Shown here: positions 1 through 8,859 of the stretch, in pieces | How the letters are laid out: each line of letters begins with the position of its first letter | Position numbering within the stretch: position 1 is the stretch's first letter | Assembly (NCBI GenBank): GCA_964351995.1 | Contig: CAYGQE010000008.1 | Coordinates: forward strand, 1-64,000 | Direction: 5' to 3' | DNA: 64,000 nucleotides | Source: SZUA-35 sp964351995 | Lineage (GTDB): Bacteria; Actinomycetota; Acidimicrobiia; Acidimicrobiales; SZUA-35 | Program-made: the position numbers and the translations under genes | The notes under the pieces: generated by a model | What the model saw: only the letters and a program-made list of their open reading frames with translations | Told to the model about the DNA's origin: nothing | Database searches by the model: none

Positions 1-1
1 G

Positions 2-649
2 ATCTACACGAAAGACTGCACGGCGCTCAGCGATGCTGAACTCGGTGAGATGGCTGACCTGACGGTCGGCGGCGAGGGTTGGGAAGCCGGGCTCCTGTCC
101 AAGCAGGCTGAGAAGTGGGTGCTTGTCAGCCAAGCGTTCAACAACGGCAAGTTGCAGGGCTTCATGATGACGACGCTCGAGCGAATTGGCGGTACCCCAT
201 CGCTGCTGATCGGTGTGGGATGCATCGGTCGCACGCGGAGACGTTCCGGTGTGCTCAAGGCGCTCATGCACGAGCAACTCCACAAGACCCTGATGGCATT
301 CCCCGATGAAGATGTTGTTGTTGCGACTCGAGCCAACGGTGTCGGTCCTTTCGAGGCGCTCGCTGGCCTGTCTGATGTCCGCCCGTGGCCTGACACGAGA
401 GTGAATGGTGAAGAGCGTGCTTGGGGTCGTCGGCTGGCCAAACGATTCGGTGACACCTCCTTCGATGATCGCTCGATGATCGGCGTCGGGGACGGTGACA
501 ATTTGGTGCTCGACCACGAGACCCTGAAAAAGAGCGAAGCGGGGCCGATATTCCATGAATGCAGCCGAGCGGAAGATCAGCATGTCGTGGCGTGGGGTTG
601 GGCGATGGCCGAGCATCTCGACCGTTTCCAAGCGCCCGCAACCGCCTAG
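2..649 (+). CDS. Partial hypothetical protein, weakly N-acetyltransferase-like
   Basis: The frame is open from base 2 and stops at 647-649, so the N-terminus lies outside the window; 215 codons are visible. An internal ATG at 50 exists, but the upstream codons are open and look coding, so I treat the gene as truncated by the window edge. The visible part has a beta-rich centre (QGFMMTTLERIGG...LLIGVG), a basic RTRRRSGVLKALM segment and an ATRANGVGPFEALAGL segment. These resemble in order the acetyl-CoA loop and late strand of GNAT proteins. I do not recognise a specific family. It lies about 150 bp upstream of a secreted CAP-domain gene. The function is not assigned. Confidence 0.6.
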   Translation: MYTKDCTALSDAELGEMADLTVGGEGWEAGLLSKQAEKWVLVSQAFNNGKLQGFMMTTLERIGGTPSLLIGVGCIGRTRRRSGVLKALMHEQLHKTLMAFPDEDVVVATRANGVGPFEALAGLSDVRPWPDTRVNGEERAWGRRLAKRFGDTSFDDRSMIGVGDGDNLVLDHETLKKSEAGPIFHECSRAEDQHVVAWGWAMAEHLDRFQAPATA

Positions 650-800
650 GTACGAGCAGGCCCGAGTGGGATCCCCAACGAGGGACTGAGCAACGACCAG
701 CCAGCCGAGTGGGACCTGATCACGCCGAGAGCGTCTCATTCGGTGAGGTCAACTCGCAGCCCTTGACATTGCGGTTCCATTGCGTCATCGTTGCGAACGC

Positions 801-1742
801 ATGACGGCAGCGGAGCAACGTCCTGCGGCAACGTACTCGCGTGCGAACGGCCGCCCCAACATCAGCCCAACATTTGGTCGCACGGCCGTTGGTGCCATCC
901 TCGTGACCATGGGCGTCCTGGCCTCGCTGATTGCTGGTGTGTCTCCTGCGGGGGCGGCGATGAGCCGCACCGAGTCGCTGCTCGCCAACGAGATGTTCGG
1001 CCAACTCAACGACGAGCGAGCAGCAAGGGGACTTCCTGCGCTGGCTCTCGACACGACCATGAACTCCGCCACCCGCAACCTGTCAGAGCGACTCGAGGGT
1101 GAAGGGCAACTGTTCCACTCCAATGACGGCCGAGCAGAAGTCGTTGCCTATGGCTGGAACACGGGCCAGATCACTGATGCTTGGATGCGGTCGGCCGGGC
1201 ATCGCAACTTGATCACTGACCCCAATCTCGTTCCGGCATCCATGTCGATCTCGTGCGACCGAGATGGGCGGATGTGGGCGGTTGTGCAGTTCCGCCGGCT
1301 CGACACCACCAAGGCAACGCAGTCGTCCTCACCAGCTTCTCCCATCGCCACATCGCCGTCGGCAGGCGGATCCTGCGAGGACCCGCCTGCGGATGTCAGT
1401 CCTGACATGGTCAAGGCGATCAAGCGGCTCTATCGGGCGTACTACCTCCGGGATGCCGATGGCGGCGGGCTCGACTACTGGAAGAACCAAGCTGCGTCGG
1501 GCATGACGATCTGGTCGATCTCGAGCCACTTTGCTGCGGCCCGTGAGTTCGGCGAGCGCTATGGCGATCTGAACAATCGCGAGTTCATCGACTTGGTCTA
1601 CACCAACGTGATGGGCCGCGGTGCCGACCAGGCGGGCGAGCGCTACTGGCTCGATCGAATGCGGAGCGGCACCTCTCGTGGTCAGCTGATGACCTACTTC
1701 AGTGACAGCCCCGAGTACCGAGACCTCACCGGCCTGAAGTAA
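801..1742 (+). CDS. Secreted CAP (SCP/PR-1) domain protein with C-terminal DUF4214
   Basis: 313 aa from the ATG at 801; a TTG seven codons upstream (780) is the alternative start. After a polar N-terminus there is one hydrophobic segment (about residues 31-51, ending SPAGAA) that fits a signal peptide. A CAP domain follows (about 60-160), with LNDERAARGLPAL, a His-containing LFHSNDGRAEVVAYG segment and AWMRSAGHRNLIT, the usual CAP order with conserved His and Glu. After a Ser/Pro linker, the C-terminus (about 200-313) matches DUF4214, with two YWKNQ/YWLDR-type repeats and a closing SPEYRDLTG. DUF4214 proteins are often extracellular or linked to polysaccharide loci, which fits the island downstream. 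The substrate is unknown. Confidence 0.8.
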   Translation: MTAAEQRPAATYSRANGRPNISPTFGRTAVGAILVTMGVLASLIAGVSPAGAAMSRTESLLANEMFGQLNDERAARGLPALALDTTMNSATRNLSERLEGEGQLFHSNDGRAEVVAYGWNTGQITDAWMRSAGHRNLITDPNLVPASMSISCDRDGRMWAVVQFRRLDTTKATQSSSPASPIATSPSAGGSCEDPPADVSPDMVKAIKRLYRAYYLRDADGGGLDYWKNQAASGMTIWSISSHFAAAREFGERYGDLNNREFIDLVYTNVMGRGADQAGERYWLDRMRSGTSRGQLMTYFSDSPEYRDLTGLK

Positions 1743-1848
1743 CACCTGCGGGATGAGGCGATCGCCTCGCCAGTGTTACAGTCATGTCATTCGGTCGCCC
1801 CAGCGTGAGGGGGCGGTTTGTCGTCGTCAGACTTGTCGTCGTTGTACT

Positions 1849-1855
1849 GGGAAAG
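1849..1855 (+). promoter_or_regulatory. Ribosome-binding site that decides the dnaE start
   Basis: GGGAAAG lies 6 bases before the GTG at 1862. This supports starting DnaE there rather than at the ATG at 1784, which would add a 26-residue Val/Arg-rich leader absent from the family. Confidence 0.55.
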
Positions 1856-1861
1856 TCGCTC

Positions 1862-4800
1862 GTGGGGTCTTCGTTCACTCATCTGCATGTCCACACCGAG
1901 TACTCGATGCTCGATGGTGCCTCCCGGTTGGACGAACTCGTGGCGGCTGCAGCCGCCGATGGCCAGCCGGCGCTGGGCATCACCGACCACGGCAACATGT
2001 ACGGGGTGCTCGACTTCTACAAAGCGTGTCGCTCGTACGGCATCAATCCGATCATCGGTACGGAGCTCTATCAGGCCCATGATTCGCGGTTCGAACGCCC
2101 AAGCCGCCGAGGCAAGGTCGACGACTCCGGTGGATCGACAGATGGTGGCAAGAAGCTCTACTACCACCTGATAGCCCTGGCGGAGAACAACGTCGGCTAC
2201 CAGAACCTGATCAACATCTCGTCCGAGGCGTACATGTCGGGTTTTCACTACAAGCCCCGCGCTGACTGGGAACTTCTCGAGAAGTACTCCGAAGGTGTCA
2301 TTGCCACCACCGGTTGTCTCGGCGGGCACGTTCTGCAATCACTGCTGCAAGGCAACGAGCAGCAGGCACTCGAGAAGGCAGCTCGGCTGCAGGACATCTT
2401 TGGTCGCGACAACCTCTTCATCGAACTGCAAGACCACGGCATTCCCGAACAGATCAAGACCAACCCGCAGCTGATCGACATCGCGCGCAAGATCAACGCC
2501 CCCATCCTCGCTACCAACGACTCGCACTACACCCACCGCATCGATCACGACGCTCATGACGCTCTGCTCTGCGTGCAAACGGGCTCGCTGATGAGTGATC
2601 CTGATCGCTTCAAGTTCAGCGGTGACGAGCACTACCTGAAGACGGCGCAGGAGATGCGCCACCAGTGGGCCGAGATCCCCGAAGCCTGCGACAACTCGCT
2701 GTGGATCGCTGAGCGGTGCCACGTCGAAATCGAGTTCGGTAAGCCCCTCCTGCCAGAATTCCCCATCCCTGAGGGCTTCCAGGGGTCCGACGACTATCTG
2801 CTCCACCTCACGATGGAGGGGGCTCGGAAGCGCTGGGGCGATCACATCCCGGAAGGCACGATCGATCGCATCAACTTCGAGCTCGAGACCATCAGGAGCA
2901 TGGGATTCAGCTCGTACTTCCTGATCACGTGGGACATGATTCGCTACGCCCGCGATGTGGGCATCCGCGTCGGCCCGGGGCGTGGTTCCGCCGCTGGTTG
3001 CGCTGTTGCCTATTGCTTGTGGATCACCGATCTCGATCCGATCAAGTACGACTTGCTCTTCGAGCGCTTCCTGAACCCTTCACGTATCTCGATGCCAGAC
3101 ATCGACATGGACTTCGATTCCCGTTACCGCGATCAGATGATCCGCTACTGCGCCGAGAAGTACGGGCGAGATCACGTCGCTCAGATCGTGACCTTCGGGC
3201 AGATCAAGGCTCGTGCCGCGGTGCGGGATGCGGCGCGAGTGCTTGGCTACCCGTACGCCGTTGGCGACAAGGTGGCCAAGGCCATGCCACCGCTGATCAT
3301 GGGGCGTGACACGCCGCTCAAGTACTGCTTCGAAAAGTCAGACAAGTACGCCGACGGCTACAACATGGCCACCGAGCTTCGGTCGATGGTCGACACCGAT
3401 CGCGATGTCGCCAAGGTGATCGAAGTGGCGAAGGGGCTAGAGGGGCTCCGCCGGTCAGATGGCATTCACGCCGCCGCCGTGGTGATCACCAAGGATCCGC
3501 TCACGACGTACCTTCCGATCCAACGCAAGCCAGAGTCCGGCAAGCCCATCGAGGAGTCGCCGGTCGTCACCCAGTACGAGATGAACGGTGTCGAAGAACT
3601 CGGCCTGCTCAAGATGGACTTCTTGGGTTTGCGCAACCTCGACGTGATCAGCGACTCGATCGCACTCATCGAAGAAGTACACGGCGTCACCGTCGACATC
3701 GACCACGTCGATCTCGAAGACGCCAAGACCTACCAACTGTTGCAGGCCGGGCAAACCGTGGGTGTGTTCCAGCTCGAGTCGCCGCCGATGCGAGCGCTGA
3801 TGCGCTCGATGGCCCCCACCGGTTTTGAAGACGTCGCCGCTCTCGTGGCGCTCTATCGACCCGGCCCGATGGCGGCGAACATGCACAACGACTACGCCGA
3901 CCGGAAGAACGGTCGGCAAGAGGTCGTCCATGTGCATCCCGATGCCGAGGACATCATGGGCGAGAGCTACGGGCTCATGATCTATCAAGAGCAGATGATG
4001 CGAGCCAGTCAGAAGTTCGCTGGCTACACACTCGCCGAGGCCGACAACCTCCGGAAAGCTGCCGGCAAGAAGAAGCGGGAGCTGATGGCCAAGGAGCGCC
4101 AGAAGTTCATCAATGGTTGCGAGACCAACGGGTACGGCGTGAAGTTCGGTGAAGACATGTTCACCACCATCGAGGGCTTCGCCGACTACGCGTTCAACAA
4201 GAGCCACTCCTACGGCTACGGCTTCGTCAGCTTCCAGACGGCCTTCCTCAAAGCCAACTATCCCGCCGAGTACTTCGCCAGCTTGCTGACGAGTGTGAAA
4301 TCCAACCTCGACAAGGCGGGCATCTACCTGAACGAGTGTCGCCAGCTCGGTATCTCCGTGCTCGTGCCCGACGTCAACCGGTCCGAGGTCAATTTTGGCT
4401 CGATCCCGAACCCCGAACTCGATGAGCCTGACGATGCAGTCAACGCCATCACCTTCGGTCTGTCTGCGGTTCGAAACGTCGGTGAAGCCTTGGTCGAGTT
4501 GATCGTTGACGAGCGGCGCAAGGGAGGACCCTTCAAGGACTTCATCGATTTTGTCGAGCGTGTTGACTACAACGTCCTCAACAAGCGGGCGATCGAATCA
4601 TTGATCAAGGCCGGTGGCTTCGATTCGCTCGGGCATCCTCGCCAAGGTCTCTTGTTGACGTTCGAAGAGATCATCGACAAGACCGCAGCAACCCGCAAGG
4701 AACACGACATGGGGGTCATGACCCTCTTCGGCGCAGTTGAAGACGGGCCGACCTACGACGATCGCCCTCAGATCCCCGACACCGAGTTCGACAAGAGCAA

Positions 4801-5410
4801 GCGACTGGCTTTCGAAAAAGAGATGCTCGGGCTGTACGTGTCGGATCATCCCTTGATGGGGCTCGAGAGTGCTTTGCGGCGCAAGACCGAGCAGTCGTTG
4901 ACCGACCTCGAATCAATGGAGGACGGAGCGCCGGTCACGATCGGCGGTGTTGTCACCCAACTGCAGCGCAAGTGGACCAAGAAGGGCGACCTCATGGGCA
5001 TCTTCATCCTCGAAGACCTTGCGTCGTCTGCTGAATGCATGGTGTTCCCGCGGACCTTCACCGATTACGGACATCTCCTGGATGACGACCGCGTCGTCAT
5101 CGCTCGTGCTCGTGTCCAGAAACGAGACGACGAAGCGAAGCTGATGATCCAGTCCATCGAGGTCTTCGAAGTCGGCAACCTCGGCTCCGATGCCCCGGTG
5201 CGACTCGAGGTCAGGCCAGATCAGCTCTCTGACCACCTGATCGAAGATCTCAAACGGGTGCTCACCGAATATCCGGGTGAGTCGTCGGTGTACATCCACC
5301 TGAGCGAGACTCAGGTCATCAAGCTCGCCGACGAGTTCAACGTGTCGAACGACTCGGGCTTGATCCCCGAGCTCCGTGTGTTGCTCGGCGCAGACGCCGT
5401 GGTGCTGTAA
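1862..5410 (+). CDS. dnaE: DNA polymerase III alpha subunit (DnaE1)
   Basis: Replicative polymerase catalytic subunit, 1182 aa from the GTG at 1862, the usual length. The N-terminal PHP domain opens with FTHLHVHTEYSMLDG. It keeps all nine metal-ligand positions known from mycobacterial DnaE1: the two His of HVH, the Asp of MLD, His of TDHGN, Glu of GTELY, His of YYHLIAL, Cys of TGCLGG, and Asp and His of NDSHY. The PHP domain is therefore probably an active proofreading exonuclease. The polymerase core has GPGRGSAAG, FERFLNP and the catalytic PDIDMDFD. Late domains include a helix-hairpin-helix region (EALVELIVDERRKGGPFKDF) and an OB fold (APVTIGGVVTQLQRKWTKKG). It is a conserved core gene marking the left border of the polysaccharide island. 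Confidence 0.97.
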   Translation: MGSSFTHLHVHTEYSMLDGASRLDELVAAAAADGQPALGITDHGNMYGVLDFYKACRSYGINPIIGTELYQAHDSRFERPSRRGKVDDSGGSTDGGKKLYYHLIALAENNVGYQNLINISSEAYMSGFHYKPRADWELLEKYSEGVIATTGCLGGHVLQSLLQGNEQQALEKAARLQDIFGRDNLFIELQDHGIPEQIKTNPQLIDIARKINAPILATNDSHYTHRIDHDAHDALLCVQTGSLMSDPDRFKFSGDEHYLKTAQEMRHQWAEIPEACDNSLWIAERCHVEIEFGKPLLPEFPIPEGFQGSDDYLLHLTMEGARKRWGDHIPEGTIDRINFELETIRSMGFSSYFLITWDMIRYARDVGIRVGPGRGSAAGCAVAYCLWITDLDPIKYDLLFERFLNPSRISMPDIDMDFDSRYRDQMIRYCAEKYGRDHVAQIVTFGQIKARAAVRDAARVLGYPYAVGDKVAKAMPPLIMGRDTPLKYCFEKSDKYADGYNMATELRSMVDTDRDVAKVIEVAKGLEGLRRSDGIHAAAVVITKDPLTTYLPIQRKPESGKPIEESPVVTQYEMNGVEELGLLKMDFLGLRNLDVISDSIALIEEVHGVTVDIDHVDLEDAKTYQLLQAGQTVGVFQLESPPMRALMRSMAPTGFEDVAALVALYRPGPMAANMHNDYADRKNGRQEVVHVHPDAEDIMGESYGLMIYQEQMMRASQKFAGYTLAEADNLRKAAGKKKRELMAKERQKFINGCETNGYGVKFGEDMFTTIEGFADYAFNKSHSYGYGFVSFQTAFLKANYPAEYFASLLTSVKSNLDKAGIYLNECRQLGISVLVPDVNRSEVNFGSIPNPELDEPDDAVNAITFGLSAVRNVGEALVELIVDERRKGGPFKDFIDFVERVDYNVLNKRAIESLIKAGGFDSLGHPRQGLLLTFEEIIDKTAATRKEHDMGVMTLFGAVEDGPTYDDRPQIPDTEFDKSKRLAFEKEMLGLYVSDHPLMGLESALRRKTEQSLTDLESMEDGAPVTIGGVVTQLQRKWTKKGDLMGIFILEDLASSAECMVFPRTFTDYGHLLDDDRVVIARARVQKRDDEAKLMIQSIEVFEVGNLGSDAPVRLEVRPDQLSDHLIEDLKRVLTEYPGESSVYIHLSETQVIKLADEFNVSNDSGLIPELRVLLGADAVVL

Positions 5411-5463
5411 CCCATCGGGCTGCCGCCGCTCAACAACCGACACTCCATGCCGACCGGAACCTG

Positions 5464-6387
5464 ATGACTCGAATCGCCGTCTACGTCTGCACGTACAAGC
5501 GCAACGAGCCCCTCGCTCGTTTGCTCGGGACGCTCCAGACCGCCGCTGATGCGGTGGCGACACGGGCCGAGGTTGGTGTCGTGATCGTCGACGACAATCC
5601 TGACGGTCGTGCCAAGGTCGTGGTCGACACGTTCGAACACCATTTCCCGCTCGGTTTGCACTACCGCCACGCCGGATCGCAGAACATCTCGATCGCCCGG
5701 AACACCGGTCTCGACGCTGCCAGCGAAATCGGCGACTGGGTGGCGATGACTGACGACGACATCATGGTCCCTGAAGACTGGTTCATCGCTCACCTCGATC
5801 TCCAGGAGCGCACCGGCGCCGATGCCACAACGGGTCCGCTGCTGCTGCAGTTCCCAGAAGACGCTCCGTCGTGGATCCGCGACGAGCCTTTCGATCGGTT
5901 CGGCCTCCTCGACTTCGGTGAGGACGAGAACGTCCCGATTTGCGCCACCGGCAACTCGATGCTCCGGGCATCGTTCTTGATCGAACACGCCGACATCAGG
6001 TTCGATCCAGACCTCGGTGTCCTCGGAGGCGAGGACATGGTTTTCTATCGCGCTGCGGTCGGGCGTGGATTGATGTGCTACTTCTCCACGAGTACCGCAG
6101 TGTTCGAAGTCGAGCCTCATGACCGTTCGACGCTCAAGTACCAACTCGGTCGAGCCATGTGGATGGGAAACACCCAGTACCTCACGAACCACCGGTCCGG
6201 TGACGCCACCGCTACTCGCTTGTTCCTTCGTGGCGGTCGCCAGGTGGCAAGGGCGTTTGCTCGACCCTTCAGCCGGCTGGCCACGCGTGAGGCTCCACAG
6301 TTGCGGTTCGCTGCCGCGCTGGCATGCGAAGGCATCGGCATGATGGCCGGCCGATTCGGTGTCGAGCTCGACCACCACGAGATCTGA
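5464..6387 (+). CDS. Glycosyltransferase family 2
   Basis: 307 aa, starting at an ATG 53 bp after dnaE. The N-terminal GT-A nucleotide-binding fold begins IAVYVCTYKRNEPLARLL. It carries VVIVDDNPDG and the metal-binding region WVAMTDDDIMVPEDW (DDD at about residues 97-99), followed by an acceptor-side GGEDMVFYRAAVGRG motif. There is no signal peptide or clear membrane segment, so it probably transfers a sugar from an NDP donor at the cytoplasmic membrane face. It is paralogous to the GT2 at 37086 (shared ARN, TGN/GGN and RxDPD...GG-D blocks) and to the pseudogene near 41.6 kb. Donor and acceptor are unknown. Confidence 0.85.
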   Translation: MTRIAVYVCTYKRNEPLARLLGTLQTAADAVATRAEVGVVIVDDNPDGRAKVVVDTFEHHFPLGLHYRHAGSQNISIARNTGLDAASEIGDWVAMTDDDIMVPEDWFIAHLDLQERTGADATTGPLLLQFPEDAPSWIRDEPFDRFGLLDFGEDENVPICATGNSMLRASFLIEHADIRFDPDLGVLGGEDMVFYRAAVGRGLMCYFSTSTAVFEVEPHDRSTLKYQLGRAMWMGNTQYLTNHRSGDATATRLFLRGGRQVARAFARPFSRLATREAPQLRFAAALACEGIGMMAGRFGVELDHHEI

Positions 6388-6573
6388 CTGGTGCCGGGTC
6401 TCAACTTGTCACTTGCTGATCTCCGCCGTCACTTCCTGCCGCACCGTTGGAGCAAGTGAAAAGTGAAGGGGAATAGCGGATAGGCGCTGCGCGTCCTGGC
6501 TATTCCTTGGATTCAGCGGGTTGACGCACTACGTGCTCCCTTTATCCGCTGAAGTCCTAAGACCCGGCACCAG
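6388..6573. repeat. 14-bp inverted repeat enclosing a structured 158-bp spacer
   Basis: CTGGTGCCGGGTCT at 6388-6401 is repeated perfectly in inverse at 6560-6573 (AGACCCGGCACCAG). Inside are further complementary arms, for example GGAATAGC with GCTATTCC, and CACTTGC with GCAAGTG. It lies between the convergent stops of the GT2 and flippase genes, and its right arm overlaps the last flippase codons. It could be a bidirectional terminator, a REP- or MITE-like element, or a structured RNA. I saw no clear target-site duplication and no U-tract. Confidence 0.55.
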
Positions 6574-7846
6574 CGGGGACAACTGCACCGGCGTCGTCGG
6601 CTTGGCGTTGGAACTTCACCAGCAGATACCAGCCGGACCCAGTGATGAAGAGGTCCGAGACGACGGTGCCGATTGCAGCACCTCGCCATGACATCAGCGG
6701 TACGAGCGTGAGATACATCACCAGGCTGAGTACTGCTGAAGACAGGATCAGTCCAGCGCGCAGTTGCGTCTTGCCGAGTCCCAACAGGCCGTTCAGCGGC
6801 GCTCGGCTGACCGCCAAGAGCGGCACGATGATCAGCAACCAACGAACGATCGTCACCGACTCGGAGAACTTGTCGCCCACCAGGAACGTGAGTGCCGGCG
6901 CCAAGAAGAACAGCACGCCGCAGATCACGAGGCTCAGCACCAACGAGACCGAGCTGAACCGCTTTGCTCGGCGCACGTGCTGTCCCTTGTCGTTCTGGTT
7001 GTCGGGCAAGAATCGCTGGAAGAGCGCTTGATTCATCGTCCGGATCGGGAGCTGCGAGAGTGCAATGATGCGATAGGCGGCGCCGTAGAGCCCGGCGTCG
7101 GCTTCGAGGCCGTAGCCGTTCATGACGACCTTGTCACCGTTCTGCTGGAGTGTGCTCGCGGTCAGGGGGAGTGAGAGCTCGACGTTGCCCTGAACGTACG
7201 CCTTGTTCGGTCGTCCAAAGCTGAACCGCAATCCGAATCGGGGTACGGCGATCAGCACCGAGATCACGGCAACGATCGCAAAACCGATCAACCACGAGAT
7301 GGCGAGGTTGCGCACCGTGAGAATCCCGAGCGAGAACGGGATCAACAGCGACGTCAGGCGGACCGCAGGCAGGAAGATCCGCAACTTGGCCGCTGCGGCG
7401 AACCCATGCGTCGCTTGGATCAACGTTGCTGATGCCTGTGTGATGGGAAAGAAGAGAAGCTCGGCGGTTGCGATGATGAAGATGGTGAGAGGAGAGATGT
7501 TGGAGATGAAGGCAGAACCGATGGCGGTGGCGAGTGCTGTGGCCGCGATGCCTTGGGTGACCGCAAGGGTGTAGGCCCGGCCGGCCACGGTCTGCGCGTC
7601 GTCGTGCTCACGAATGACGCGCTGGAGGATCAGCAGAGACAGACCAGACCAGGTGAAAGCGCCGAGGGGGGCAATCACTCCGTAGGTACCGACGTAGCCG
7701 CCGTAGGTGGCCAGAGCGAGCGTGTTGCCGAGCAGCAAGAACGACAGCAGATTGGCGATCAGATTGAACAGGTCGCTGATGCCACTCCATGCCACGTCGG
7801 TTGCCATCTCGCGGTAGCGGCCGATGAGTCCCTTGAGTTTTGTCAT
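6557..7846 (-). CDS. Wzx-like polysaccharide flippase (MOP superfamily)
   Basis: 429 aa from the ATG at 7846, which overlaps the stop of the upstream sulfotransferase in an ATGA arrangement; this decides the start over the longer ORF from 7885. The protein is almost entirely hydrophobic helices (about 12 segments), beginning with an amphipathic GRYREMATDVAWSGISDLFN segment and a first helix LIANLLSFLLLGNTLALATYG. This is typical of MATE/Wzx-like exporters that flip undecaprenyl-diphosphate-linked repeat units. A central AYRIIALSQLPIRTMNQALFQRFLP block is characteristic of actinobacterial flippases. A second flippase lies at 34426, suggesting two export routes or two repeat units. Confidence 0.85.
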   Translation of the reverse strand: MTKLKGLIGRYREMATDVAWSGISDLFNLIANLLSFLLLGNTLALATYGGYVGTYGVIAPLGAFTWSGLSLLILQRVIREHDDAQTVAGRAYTLAVTQGIAATALATAIGSAFISNISPLTIFIIATAELLFFPITQASATLIQATHGFAAAAKLRIFLPAVRLTSLLIPFSLGILTVRNLAISWLIGFAIVAVISVLIAVPRFGLRFSFGRPNKAYVQGNVELSLPLTASTLQQNGDKVVMNGYGLEADAGLYGAAYRIIALSQLPIRTMNQALFQRFLPDNQNDKGQHVRRAKRFSSVSLVLSLVICGVLFFLAPALTFLVGDKFSESVTIVRWLLIIVPLLAVSRAPLNGLLGLGKTQLRAGLILSSAVLSLVMYLTLVPLMSWRGAAIGTVVSDLFITGSGWYLLVKFQRQADDAGAVVPAGAGS

Positions 7847-8787
7847 GTCCGACCCGGATACGTGGCCAGCACGCCGGGTTCCCACCCTGGAGCGTCGAGT
7901 TCAGCAGTTGCCGCAGAGAATGTGGCGATGCTCAGCTCGACGCCAAGCCACGACCCGAGGCGCTCGAGATCAGCGTCGAGGACCTTGGTGACCTTGGCGA
8001 GCTGGCCTGGTGTGAGCGTCGGGCGATCCGTCGAGCGCCACCGATCGCGAACTCGCTCGATGGTGGCCTCCGGTGCGAGCCCTCGCAGCCGTTCGTACCC
8101 AGGCAGCTTCTTGATGCCGTCGCGAAGGCTGCTCTGTTGCAGCCGTTCTGCGCTGACGTTGTTTGCCTCGATGTCATCGTCCCAAGCGACTGTCCGATTG
8201 ATGCCAACGAAGGAAGAGACTCGATCGAGCTCGGCAGAGCCATGCGAGCGGAGGCGGTCGACGAACACAGGGAGCACTCGATCAGCGCCGAAGCGTTCGA
8301 AGTATGGCTCGAGCTGATAGCTGTAGCGGCTGTAATCGACCAGTTCCGGAACGGCACCTTCGATGGCCTCGTGGAAGCTGACCGTGACTTCGCGTTCGAG
8401 CCACATGTGGGTGTATTGCGAGAGCAGTCGATCGATCGGATGCCGCATCACGTAGATGAACCGAGGGTTCTCGATGGCTTCATCCAGCCGGTCAATGGTC
8501 TTGGGGTAGGTGGGCAGCTTGGCGTAATGGGTCGTCGACTCTCCGACGACATCGTCAGGAGCAGCTGATCGGAAGTGGTCGGCATACCAATCGAGGCCCT
8601 TGGCGTACACCGGGTCATCGCTGAAAAAGTAGAGCTCCTTCGGCTCGCTCATGAAGACGCCATCGACTGCTGCCAGTTGGTCGTGGAGCGATGAGGTCGC
8701 CGCCTTCATGGCGCCGATGATGAAGAAGTTGGGGAGACGATGCATGAGATCCGATGGTGCCGCGGTGGATTTCTGGTATTGCCCCAT
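7843..8787 (-). CDS. PAPS-dependent sulfotransferase
   Basis: 314 aa; an alternative ATG 14 codons in (8745) would start closer to the domain. The 5'-phosphosulfate-binding loop is FFIIGAMKAATSSLHDQL (about residues 21-38). The 3'-phosphate-binding segment is VMRHPIDRLLSQYTHMW, with the conserved Arg and Ser. The architecture matches the heparan-sulfate/NodH-like Sulfotransfer family, which moves sulfate from PAPS to sugar hydroxyl or amino groups. It is translationally coupled to the downstream flippase, so it probably sulfates the lipid-linked repeat unit before or near export. PAPS synthesis genes are not in the window. The acceptor is not predictable. Confidence 0.88.
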   Translation of the reverse strand: MGQYQKSTAAPSDLMHRLPNFFIIGAMKAATSSLHDQLAAVDGVFMSEPKELYFFSDDPVYAKGLDWYADHFRSAAPDDVVGESTTHYAKLPTYPKTIDRLDEAIENPRFIYVMRHPIDRLLSQYTHMWLEREVTVSFHEAIEGAVPELVDYSRYSYQLEPYFERFGADRVLPVFVDRLRSHGSAELDRVSSFVGINRTVAWDDDIEANNVSAERLQQSSLRDGIKKLPGYERLRGLAPEATIERVRDRWRSTDRPTLTPGQLAKVTKVLDADLERLGSWLGVELSIATFSAATAELDAPGWEPGVLATYPGRT

Positions 8788-8859
8788 CGGCCAAACCCGG
8801 TGTCGAGCTGAGTGATGGTGGGTCCTTGACTAATCTTTTCCGTCTGCGACACTCACCAG

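Noticed and set aside
1784..1861. Extended DnaE start at the ATG at 1784
   Set aside because: The added Val/Arg-rich 26 residues are not part of the family and the GTG at 1862 has a ribosome site.
3455..4207. 250-codon minus-strand ORF inside dnaE
   Set aside because: It is the shadow of the polymerase core; composition is His/Val/Glu-rich and no motif is visible.
7553..8568. Two plus-strand ORFs over the flippase/sulfotransferase junction
   Set aside because: Antisense to genes with P-loop and membrane motifs and an ATGA coupling.
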